Of a stretch of 64,000 nucleotides of DNA, positions 47,057 to 57,534 are shown piece after piece (the first letter of the stretch is position 1; the number at the start of each line of letters is the position of its first letter). The notes below the pieces were generated by a model. The model was not told the DNA's origin. It saw only the letters and a program-made list of their open reading frames with translations, and made no database searches. The stretch is from Parasponia andersonii. Lineage: Eukaryota; Streptophyta; Magnoliopsida; Rosales; Cannabaceae. The position numbers and the translations under genes were made by a program. Location: NCBI GenBank assembly GCA_002914805.1, contig JXTB01000095.1, positions 570,983 to 634,982 of the forward strand, given 5' to 3'.

Positions 47057-47356
47057 CTACCTCGGCTCCATATGGGCGCTGAGAAAAGTATATCACGGCG
47101 CCTTATGGGCGCCATGAAAGTTAAATAGTACGGTGCTTTTTGTCATGGTAGATGTGTATCACAGCACCTTATAGGCATCGTGAAAGTTATATCCAACGGC
47201 GCCCATTAGGCGCCGTTAAAGATCCTATACCACAGCGCTTTTTAGGCACCATGGTATTTCTTCATTTATCACGGTGCTTGTTAAGCGCTATGATAGTTAA
47301 TCAATTATCACGACGTTTCTGTACACGCTCTGTGATAGTACACATTTTTAGTAGTG
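47057..47356 (-). repeat. CACTA right end: terminus and palindromic subterminal repeats
   Basis: The final 16 bases read CACTACTAAAAATGTG on the minus strand. Inside lie at least six imperfect copies of a palindromic unit built on GGCGCC: around 47077, 47096, 47163, 47194, 47231 and 47270. Most are followed by a gtgata or gaaagtt phrase. The perfect-looking one, aacggcgcccattaggcgcc at 47194-47213, shows the two half sites. These are expected binding sites for the element's own protein. Confidence 0.88.
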
Positions 47357-50179
47357 TATCTTTATTTGTGATGCCACTTTTTAAGCGATGTCTTAGGCTA
47401 TTTTTTTTTACATCATGCAAATATTAAAAAGCGACGTGAAACTTACTGACTTCTTTGCCTCTTTTTGTAATAATGAATGCAATGTAAAACTATCCAAAAT
47501 ACGATATTTTATTAAATTACTAATACAAAATGAGAAATGCAAGTCATATGCTCATTACGTTAAGAATCAAACAAAATGTATAAAAAAAATTATTAAAGTA
47601 AAACATATTTTAATAGTTTAAAGACCATGTACTAGTAAAGTCATTTATTCTTTTTTTTTTTAAAATACTTTTATTTATCTTAGTCAGTTTATTTAAAATC
47701 CGACGTTATTCAGCTGAAGCTATCAAAACTTTTCAACTTTAATTATAAATGTAGAGCCACATTATTTTCTTTTATAGTTTCAAAAAATTAAGACGACATC
47801 TTTTAAGAAAATTAATTTAAGATCAAAGGAAACATATCATTTTATTAGTCTCTCAATCAAAATTCTGCTCTCCGGGAAATATATTTTGTCATTGATTTTA
47901 GATAGAAGATTCTAAATTTTGACTAACTAGCATGTTGTACAAATTGATTTCATATAGAAGAAACTTTAACATTTTATTTTCAATAACAACGTATAAAAAC
48001 GGTCCTCTGTTTTTTTTTTTTCCCTTCTATTACAGCCAGACGAAGGCCTGGGATAGGACCTGTGGTTCCAACAGTGGTTCTAGATATCATCGCGTCGTCC
48101 CATTGATTGGCATTGCGAAAACTGCATAGGAAGCGTGAGGGCATCACTGGCTTCCCTTATTATTTGGAAAAGAAAAAAAAACTTTTTTTTTACCTTAAAA
48201 TATTCATGCTAATAACCTTTAAATTTTTTAGAAATTTCCAAAATGAAAAATGTATAACCTTGCTTCAAATGAATTCATAACAACACAATTAAGCGTCACG
48301 AAAAAGCAAGTATTAGTAAAACTAAAAACAATGTTACATTTACCGAACAAGGCTTAATTTATTTAAAGATCGCGCTTCATCAACGCAGTATAATATGGGG
48401 GATAACTATGCTTAATTAACCCTAATTAAATGTTTTTAATGTCTAGCTATCTTAGTCCAGCGTGGTAAAAGGGTCATGTCTTAGGATTTCCACTTGGTCG
48501 GCAAGATGTGAGTGTGACACCATAAAAAGAGAAAGCCAAAGAAACAGACAAATAAAACAAGTGTTTTGCATCAGAGTGTGAGTAGCGGGCTAACGACCCA
48601 TCTTCTTTGATAGAGACCAGAGTCCGACCCTACAAAATTATATCGCCTCTATATATATATATAATATCATCTTTATTTATACTTTAGGTGGGCTTCGTTT
48701 GGTTATAGGACCGTACCAAATGGACCTACTATTCCAAGCGAAGCCAAGGCTTTGGTCTCCCCATGGGCCGAAAACATTGACTGGTTCATGCATGCAACGA
48801 ACTTATAATAAGCGGTCAGCAATCAGCCGTGAGAAGAAATTAAAGTAAAAGTAGACAAAGGAATATTGTGTGGGACAATATATGAGATAGTGACATTAAT
48901 TTTGGAAATAAGAATAATAAAAGAGGGACATTGCTAACGGCATGTGTATAAATATATAAGGCATTAATTTTCCGCGAAATACAATTTCAGTCACTTTCGG
49001 GTTTCTGTACTTCTTCCCCTTTTCCACAAAGTTCCCATCTATATATATAGGCATTGTTTAGAGTTGAATAATGGTGTGCAGTAAGCCTAGCTCCTTGCTG
49101 TGAGTATAAGTACTTGTGACAAATATCATTTTCTTTTTCTTAACAAATAAAATTTTTTAAAAAAAAGACTAAAACGACTGAAATTTATTGATCAGGAGAA
49201 ATAAGTGCATCACTTTCATGTATTGTGAGCATAAGTACTAGTGACAAAAAAACATTTTCAAAACTTTTTGGTTTTCTAAAGCAGGGGTTTGAATTTTTAA
49301 ACTCATGTATTGTAGGATCTTAAACTACTAGACAGACATATATACTCTATTTTCAATTTCATGTCATAAAAGATGCTACCATGTGCCCTTATAAAATGAA
49401 TATAGATTGAGACGCCAAATCTTACATAAAATACATTATTTGGTATAAATTTTTTGTGCAAGATTTTTGTATCCTATCATTACTCCTCCTAAAGTCTGCT
49501 CGTCCAAAATTCTGCTTTAGAAAATTTACGAAATAGATTTCAAAACTTACTGACTGAAAGTAAATTTTACCAAGTGCATTTGTTAGTCACCTATTTCTCA
49601 ACCCTTAAAAGCCCAAAATAGCTCAAATGGGCCTTCGATTAGTGCATCTTTTTTAAAATTAGTATAAGATATTGTAAATGCGTATTTTAATTCCTTTTTA
49701 GGAGAAATCCACAATTGAATCCTTCGGTCATGGTCGCTTGAAAACACTGCATCTACAGAAAACACATGATGCTAATTATAAATTGTTGCTACACTAATAA
49801 AAAGTATAGACTTACATAACATGTAGAAGGGATCAAAGAATATGCAATTCCTATTCCGTAGCATCAAACCATATACAATTCTTATTCCCTGGAAAGAAAT
49901 AAGCCGATTATAAATTCACTAAAATTGAATGAAATGTGTCGAGAATTACTTAGAATAATAGAGAATATGTAAATGAAAAAAATATAGGGATACATTAATA
50001 AAAGGCTAGGCAAAGGTAGCACCCCTACCACGGTGCATATTACATCAGAGAAAGAGAGAGAGAGAGAGCATATTACGTCACACACATTACACAAGCCATA
50101 GAGAGAGGATCTCAGTCGGAAGAACTGCATTTAGTATATATATTTCTTGTAACAAGTTTTTAGTGTGGTTACAAAGTAT
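47357..50179. other. AT-rich spacer between CACTA and Gypsy-D
   Basis: About 2.8 kb without a recognisable gene. A slightly GC-richer patch is at 48035-48155. TA-runs occur near 48650. A diverged tandem duplication of period about 127 bp starts near 49099 (gtgagtataagtacttgtga, repeated near 49226 with changes). A GA microsatellite is at 50052-50069. TATA-like sequences near 48947 and 49040 precede only a tiny open frame starting at 49071. Confidence 0.5.
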
Positions 50180-50844
50180 TGTGCGGTCTAAAATCCTAAG
50201 GTCGCATAAGGGTTAAGTTCGACCTCCTCCGTGTTGGATATGTACGACCTCTTCCGCTTAGGTTATATGCGACCTCCTCTGTGTAGTCGTTTAACCTCTT
50301 TTGCATAAGTATGTGCGACCTTCTCTGTATAGGTTGTGGGCAACCTCTTCCGCAAGAAAAAGGAAACAAGTCTATGCTTCGTCAAACAGGAAACCTGCAA
50401 GGAAAGGGAAACAGGAGTCCTCTATTTATGATCAACCAGTTACCCTTTTTGAGTGGTTATCCAATTATGTTGTTACTTAAATTATGTTACCCGATTGTAT
50501 AGTTACCCGTTTTCACAATTAGGGACATTAGGTTACCTTCACCTATATAAAGGGGACTCAATGTTCCAGAGGGGGTATCCCAATTGTTTTTCAGTTTTCC
50601 AATCTCCAGACTTCAAAAAATTCCCCCCATTTGAGAGAGTTTTCCAGACGAGACATTGTACCCTTAAGTGCTTGTAATTCCCCATAAAATAGTAAAAAAA
50701 AACAGTGGACGTAAGCTCATCTTTTTTGGGGCTGAATCACTATAAAATCCTCTCTCTTTATTTGTTTTGATTAATAACCCAACTTACACAAGCCGCATCT
50801 CTTAATTTTTTCTAAATTTATTGTTGATAAAACTTTCATCAACA
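50180..50844 (+). repeat. Gypsy-D 5' LTR
   Basis: Begins TGTGCGGTCTAAAATCCTAA and ends CATCAACA. The promoter region has a TATA-like ctatataaagggg near 50542. The phrase cagtggacgtaagc...gctgaatcactataaaa at about 50701-50745 is the conserved R/U5 arrangement seen in many plant LTRs. Confidence 0.95.
50218..50357 (+). repeat. Six tandem CGACCTC motifs in Gypsy-D U3
   Basis: A (c)gacctc(c/t)tc(c/t)g motif recurs at about 50220, 50245, 50270, 50292, 50316 and 50341, spaced 22-25 bp, with gtgtaggttatatg-like spacers. The same array is in the 3' LTR (about 61210-61350). It is upstream of the TATA box, so it may act as an enhancer array; that function is inferred. Confidence 0.8.
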
Positions 50845-50845
50845 A

Positions 50846-50862
50846 TTGGCGCTAGAAGGAGG
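50846..50862 (+). promoter_or_regulatory. Gypsy-D primer binding site
   Basis: TTGGCGCTAGAAGGAGG begins two bases after the LTR end. This type of non-initiator-tRNA site is usual in Tat-lineage gypsy elements and differs from the initiator methionine sites in Copia-B and Gypsy-C. Confidence 0.75.
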
Positions 50863-50905
50863 ACTATTCCGGCGGAAAAGTTTGTCAAATTCCACTTTTT
50901 TAATA

Positions 50906-52660
50906 ATGGCAAACACGAGAAACACTACCAGAGTCACCAGAACTAGCCAAAACTAACCTCAAAGTACTGCTGCTACACAGGCAGACCGTGCTCCGGATCA
51001 GCCTACTATGACTACAACAAAAAATCTTTCCCAGAGACAGGATCGTATGGAGGAGACACTAGTGAACCTTTAGCAAGTCACTAACCAGATCAATGACACC
51101 CTGCGACGACTTGCTGAAGGGCAGATGGTGACCCCACCACAACACGAACGTCCCAAGGAACGTCCTGCTCAATTATTTGAGAAAAGAATACAGATCCTAG
51201 AGATGAGAAGACGCAGCCAGCCAAGAACTCAGTGAGAGCATCATGAAGATCGCATCTCCAAAGGGAAAGGCAAGGTCGCAAACTTGCCTCCAGAATCTGG
51301 TACGGAGAGTTCAAGTACGAACTGTGATCGTGTACAACCTTCTCGTAAATCTACTAATAGTCAAGATCGCTTGAGCGACGAACAAGAACGACCATCGAGA
51401 AGCATCTTCGAAAGAATCAGCAGAGAGTCGAGACAAGATCCTGCAGACCTAAGATAGTATTTGGAGCGACGACGTAGTCATGATCGATCCGTATCGCATC
51501 ACAATGACCAAAGTCGGTCTCGTCGCATTATCTCACTGGATTCCTCTCACAGATCGCAGAAGACTCTACCTGACCCACCCACCATGCAACAGGATAACGA
51601 ACGAAGGCAGCTTGTACCGTTAGCAAGGGATGATGCTTTCCCTCTGAACGTCGATGTTCACAATTTAAAGATCGCATTAGACGCACTTGCTGGTTGGGAC
51701 GATGAGCTCGCTGATGGGTATTGTCAGTCGCCATTCATCGAGGAGGTTTGAGCTGTAGCCCTTCCCGCTGGATTCAGACTTCCCACCATTAACACTTTTG
51801 ATGGGAAAACTGATCCACAGGACCATATGGATCACTTCAGTGACTTGATGGAACTTCATCAGGTTAGTGATCATGCATGTTCCAGATGTTTCGCTGTAAC
51901 ACTCTCGGGAGCAGCGAAGAAGTGGTTCTGAGGACTTAAATCCGGCTCAATTTCGTCCTGGCAACAATTACAGACGGCATTCTTAAGACAGTTTCAAGCT
52001 GCAAAGAATTTCACTGTTCCGCTTGTTAGTTTGTCCGTGATCTGGCAAGGTCCAGAGGAGACTCTACGATCTTATCTCAATCGATTCACTTCAGAACTAG
52101 CAAAGGTCAACAACCCTCCTGAAGGAGGAGTTCTTACTCTTATGATGGCCGGGGTGCGACCAGAAACAAAACTCTGGGAGGAATTACTTGAGCGAGAGTG
52201 TAGAACTCTCGAAGACTTCTACCGAAGAGTTGGTTGGCATCTGATGTTAGAATCTTCGCGCGAGAATCTTCAAAAGACTGAAAAAGTAGGAAGGACAGAT
52301 GCGACTAAAGATGCGGTCATTACCAACAATAGCGGTAATAAGAAATACAAGAGGAATAATGAACAGACAAATGAGAATCAGCCTAGACCCAAAAGGCAGG
52401 AGATTTCAAAAGCTCCAATGAGGTTTAACAATCACACTGAATTGAACGCGCCCATAGATCATATCTATGCGGTCACAAACCAGAAGGAGCGATTCCGACA
52501 ACCAGAACCAATGAAGCGGGACAGGACAAAGCGCAAACCCAACAAGTTTTGCCGATATCACAATGATATTGGGCATGATACTAATAATTGCTTTGCCCTA
52601 AAAGATGAAATTTAAAGGCTGACTAGAGAGGGACGATTGCGGCAGTACACCAGGCAGAGC
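50906..52660 (+). pseudogene. Gypsy-D gag
   Basis: The frame opens at MANTRNTTRVTRTSQN with a basic, Ser/Arg-rich N-terminal region. The Retrotrans_gag domain is read at about 51770-52260 (FDGKTDPQDHMDHFSDLMEL, QGPEETLRSYLNRFTSELAK). A Tat-type CHHC-like knuckle, CRYHNDIGHDTNNC, is at about 52552-52593. Gag forms the particle. A few interruptions are present; fossil. Confidence 0.88.
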
Positions 52661-52699
52661 GACGAAAGGCGAGAAGAAGACCAACAGCGACCTCCAGAA

Positions 52700-55600
52700 A
52701 TTCAGCGTGAGATGCAAACTATTTTCGGAGGACCACATGTTGGAGGAGATTCCAAGCGAGCATAGGACAGATATGTGCGAGAAGCTCGACAGCAGCCGTT
52801 AACCAACGTCGTGCATCTTGAGCAGCGACCACGCAAGCTTCAACGAGTACCAGAAATGGATATTACCTTCACTAAGTAGGATGGAAGGGAAGTCCATTAC
52901 CCGTATAATGACGCGCTGGTCATAAAAATTAACTGTGGAAGCACATAGTTGTGGCGAGTATTGGTCGATAACAGGAGTGCTGTGGACATCCTGTACTTCG
53001 ACGCTTTTAAGAAGATGAGATTAAATGAGAGCGACCTGAAACCTGCTGCCACTCCACTCTATGGTTTCACTGGTGACAGCCTAATGCCTATGGGCATGAT
53101 TGAACTGATGGTCAGCGTTGAGACCTTTCCAAGGGTTTCATTGATAATGACCCAGTTTTTGGTGGTAGATTGCCCATCTGCCTTCAATGCTGTGCTAGGA
53201 AGACTGACATTAAGGGAACTTCGAGCTGTCACCTTGATCTACCATCTAACAATGAAGTTCCCGACCCAACACGGGGTAGGCGAGGTGCGAGGAAATCAAT
53301 ATGATGCAAGGACATGTTATAACAACTCGCTAAAACTTGCAGCAAAGGATATGATATCTTGTGCAATGATGGTCCACCTGTCGGACAAAGTGTCAGTCAT
53401 GGCAGCAGATAAAGCGTCAGTCATGGCAGCGAGCAAAGCGTCAGTCGTGGCAGTAGACAAAACGTCAGTCGTGGCAGCAGGCAAAGCGTCAGTCGTGGCA
53501 GCAGGCAAAACATCAGTCGAGGCAGCGAGCGAAGCTCCAGTCGGATCGTCAGATAAAGCATCAGTCGAACCGCCAGTGAAAGCGTCAATCGAAATGACCA
53601 GTGAAGACTTCGATCCTCGAGAAATTGACGATGAAGTCAGAATTGGACCCGTTGAACACCTGGAAGATTTATTATTCGATCTTTCTTCCAGGACTTTAAA
53701 GATTGGAACAGAGGTTCAAGGACCTGTACGAGCTTCATTGATCGCTTTTCTGAAGTCTAATTTGGACGTCTTCGCATGGCAGCATTCGGATATGGTAGGG
53801 ATTGATTCAAGGATCATATTCCACCATCTTAACATAGATCCAACAAAAAAGCCTGTACGACAGAAAAGAAGGGCCATGAATCCAGAACGCTACGTCGCAT
53901 TAAAAGAAGAGGTGGAGAAGTTGCTCGAAATTGGGTTCATAAGAGAGTCTTTCTACCCTGACTGGCTTGCAAATCCGGTCTTGGTGAAAAAACCTAATGG
54001 GAAGTGGAGGACCTATATTGATTTCACCGATCTCAACAAAGCATGTCCTAAAGACAGCTTTCCTCTTCCGAGAATCGATCAGCTTGTTGATGCGACGTCG
54101 GGGCATGAACTTTTGAGCTTCATGGACGCATATTCAGGATATAACCAAATCCCCATATACGAACTAGATGAAGAACACACCTCGTTCATCACTGATCGAG
54201 GGTTATACTGCTATAAAAAGATGCCCTTCGGACTTATCAATGCGGGAGCAACCTACCAACATCTTGTCAATATGATGTTTGCAAAGCAAATTGGCAAGAC
54301 AATGGAGGTATACGTCGATGATATGCTAGTCAAATCGGAGAAAGCTGAAGATCACATCAAGCACCTTGATAAGATGTTCAAAATCCTCTGGAGATACCAG
54401 ATGAAGCTAAATCCCCAGAAGTGTGCATTCGGAGTAGGATCTGGAAAATTTCTGGGTTTTATGGTCAACCAGCGAGGGATCGAAGCAAATCCTCAGAAGA
54501 TACAAGCGTTGATTGATATGCAATCTCCTCGTAAACCTAGAGATGTGCAAAGCCTAGCAGGAAGAGTAGCTACTCTAAGTCAGTTTGTATCCAGATCAAC
54601 CGATAAATGCCAACCTTTCTTTGAGGTATTGAAGGGATCAAAAAGGTTCGAGTGGACAGAGAAATGTGAGCAGGCATTCCAAGAATTGAAAAAACACTTG
54701 GGTTCCCCTCCACTCTTGTCGAAACCAAATCCGGGAGAAGAATTATGCCTATATCTTGCTGTTTCTAAGTATGCGACGAGTGCCGCATTAATTCGTGAGG
54801 AGGCAAATATTCAGCGACCTGTGTATTATGTAAGTCAAAGATTACTTGATGCTGAAACCAGATATCCAGAGATGGAAAAATTGGCGCTGGCACTCGTCAT
54901 TGCATCAAGAAAGCTTCGACCTTACTTCCATGCTCACTCCATCCGGATTTTCACGAATTTCCCGCTGAAACAGGTCTTACAGATTCTTGAGGCGTCAGGA
55001 TGGCTGCTTAAGTAGGCTGTTGAATTGAGTCAATTTGACATCAATTTTCAACCTCGCACTGCTATAAAGGGTCAGGCCCTCACAGATTTTATTGCAGAAT
55101 TTACATACGACATCAATCTTCCTATGGGAGTACTCGAGAAACCCGCCTCAGATACATCAAATTTGTGGAAGCTTTATGTTGACGGGTCATCGAATGAAAA
55201 TGGAGTAGGTGCGGGCATAGTTTTAATCAGTCCTGAAGGGCACAATATTCATTATGCGCTTTGCTTCAAATTCCCAGCGTCGAATAATGAGGCCGAATAC
55301 GAAGCACTGATAGCTGGGCTAAAGCTCGCACAGGAAATGAAGGTCGAANGTGTATAGCGACTCCCAGCTGGTCGTCTGTCAGGTTAAGGGTGATTATCAA
55401 GCGAGAGGAGAGAGAATGATGGCCTATTTGGAGACGGTGCAGTAATTGTTCTTAACGTTCGACACTTATGACATACGGCTTCTTCCTCGTATTAAAAACA
55501 CCCGGGCAGATGCGCTCGCTAAGCTTGCTTCGACGAAAGATGCAGAATTGTTGAAGGTAGTTCCCATTGAATTTCTTATATCACCGAGCATCGAGGTCGA

Positions 55601-56873
55601 ACCCCAAGTAATTATGCCAGTTGATGAAGAACCATCATGGATGGACCCCATAATACGATATATACAAAATGGCGATCTCCCTGAGAATAAAGACGATGCA
55701 AGGCGGCTTCGCATGAAAGTAGCTCGCTATATCATCCAGGATGGACAACTTTATCGAAAGAGTTTCAGCTCACCATTATTATTGTGCGTCAATGATAAAA
55801 AAGCACGCTATATTATGAGAGAAATTCACGAAGGAATATGTGGAAATCATTCTGGGGGGCTAGCGCTTGCAAACAAGATTCTTCGACAAGGGTACTTTTG
55901 GCCAACTATAAAGAAGGATACATTAGAATTTGCTAGGAAATGTGATAAATGTCAACGATTTGCGACCATTCCTAGAAAACCACATGTTCCTTTAACTTCA
56001 ATGACTAGTCCATGGCCATTTGCTGTGTGGGGAATTGATATTATCGGGATACTTCCATTAGCGCGAGATGGTTTGAAGTATGCGGTGCTCACAGTCGATT
56101 ACTTTACAAAATGGACGGAAGCCGAGGCCTTGAGCACTATCTCTGCGAAGAAGATGATAGATTTTGTTTACAAATCTATAATCTGTCGATATGGTATACC
56201 ACATACCATAATTTATGATAATGGAAAGCAATTCGACTGTGACAAGTTCCGTGACTTCTGTAATAACTTTGGCATCAAAAAGAACTTCTCCGCTATTGTT
56301 CATCCACAAGCCAATGGGCAGGTCGAAGCGATAAACAAAATACTCAAGCAGAATATAAAGACAAAGCTGGAGGAGCATAATGGAGCTTGGCCAGAAGTAC
56401 TTCCATAAGTTTTATGGGCTTATCGCACCACACAATGAACCACTACTGGAGAGAGTCTATTCTTGTTGGCTTATGGATATGAAGCGATGATCCCTGTTGA
56501 AATTGGTGCGGGCGCCCTGCGGCGATCTATTTATGAGCAAAATCAGAATGATGTATTGCTGAGAGTTGAACTCGATTTTTTAGAAGAGCGGCGTGAACAA
56601 TCTCAACTCCGAATTGCATCATACCAACGACACACTACTCGATATTATAATTCCAAAGTCAAAGGTTGACATTTTGAAGTTAGAGATCTTGTCTTTCGAC
56701 TAGTTCTACCTAATAATAGAGAACATGGTGCTAGTGTATTTGGGCCTTCTTGGGAGGGACCTTATGTTATTGATAACGTCATTCGACCTGGGACATATAA
56801 ATTAGCTCGCATCGGTGGACAAAAGATCGAGCATGCCTGGAATGCAGACCAGCTTCATCGTTATTATCAATAA
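52700..56873 (+). pseudogene. Gypsy-D pol (protease, RT, RNase H, integrase)
   Basis: Protease-like sequence (VDNRSAVDILYFDAF, from about 52964) ends with TQHGVGEVRGNQYDAR. A repetitive linker (53387-53602) separates it from the reverse transcriptase. In the RT, PDWLANPVLVKKPNGKWR, FMDAYSGYNQI and YVDDMLVKS (about 54310) are clear. RNase H extends beyond the RT, with VDGSSNENGVGAGI near 55180 marking the second (archaeal-type) RNase H seen in Tat elements. Integrase follows from about 55800 (GNHSGG, CDKCQRF, then WGIDIIG near 56028) to a stop at 56871-56873. Mostly open with a few breaks. Confidence 0.92.
53387..53602 (+). repeat. 24-bp coding minisatellite in Gypsy-D pol
   Basis: Nine consecutive 24-bp units encode an 8-residue repeat of the form K-A-S-V-x-A-A-x: KVSVMAAD, KASVMAAS, KASVVAVD and so on to KASIEMTS. 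Unit length is constant, so frame is kept. It lies between the protease and RT domains, where family members usually have a variable linker. Confidence 0.92.
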
Positions 56874-57530
56874 ATTTTCATGTTATCTTCAACAGCCTAC
56901 TGTATCTTCTTTATTAATATTCGTCAATAATACTTCTTCGACTATTACCTCAGCTCGTTTCCAATCGTCTTTTATAGTTTTATGGTAATTTTCGGACACC
57001 ATAAAACTCGGGGGGCAGTGGGATCAGAATGTTATCTCCTACTGGTTTCCTAAGGGACTATGCAAACGTCCATTTAGAGGAGACAGGGTTTTAGATCATC
57101 GAAGTATTTGAATCTCCTTAAAATCCTAGGATTTTCTCCTCGCTTCATACCTCAGCATGTCGTATTATGCAATTTCTCTCCTCGAACAGAAAAGTAACTA
57201 AGCAAAACGTTCGTTGTTCGAAGTGATATATTGCTATGTTTTATTTTGAGATGGAACTTTTGAAATACAATTAGAGTTTGCATCACTCGTATTGACTATT
57301 TTCTTAAGCGACCTAACCTATCCTAACACTGAAAACTCGTTTTAAGTTAGTCAGATTCAAATCGCTAAAAGTGTACTAATCAATCACCAGTGATTGACTA
57401 CTTAGTTAAAATTACTGTTGTTTTTTCATTATTTTGCAGGAGCATATAAGGAAAAATAATATTTATTAAGTCATCCGTACATGCACAGAAAAGAATGGGG
57501 ACAAAGCCCGCATTGTTCTAAATAAAAAAA
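56874..57530. other. Gypsy-D spacer between pol and the opposite-strand gene
   Basis: Noncoding. It begins with the pol 3' untranslated sequence, including ataaaactcggggggcagtg near 57000, a purine/G-rich tract often seen after pol in Tat elements. No domain is visible on either strand. Confidence 0.6.
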
Positions 57531-57534
57531 AAGT

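Larger units (their letters stand above)
38850..47356 (-). mobile_element. CACTA (En/Spm) DNA transposon, decayed, left end missing
   Basis: On the minus strand the element starts CACTACTAAAAATGTG (right end, 47341-47356), the CACTA terminus. Palindromic subterminal repeats follow, then a TATA-like promoter, a TNP2 transposase gene (42430-45850) and a Transposase_24 - DUF8039 - Ulp1 gene (39290-42260). At the left end only two subterminal repeats survive (38850-38912) and no CACTA terminus is visible, so that end has been lost. Both genes carry stops. The element cannot be mobile by itself, and without a left terminus it could not be moved by a helper either. Confidence 0.9.

Noticed and set aside
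48035-48155. GC-richer patch considered as a tRNA or SINE head
   Set aside because: No cloverleaf could be drawn and the A- and B-box matches are poor; no tail or target duplication is visible.
48926-49110. TATA-like sequences followed by an ATG at 49071, as the start of a host gene
   Set aside because: The frame closes after about ten codons and no continuation or exon with coding character follows.
53387-53602. Regular 24-bp repeats considered as a CRISPR-like array
   Set aside because: The units are contiguous without spacers, keep the reading frame and lie inside retroelement pol in a plant genome.
55466-56378. Minus-strand open frames within the Gypsy-D integrase region
   Set aside because: They are antisense to a clearly identified integrase and have no motif or promoter, unlike the gene at 57535-60212.
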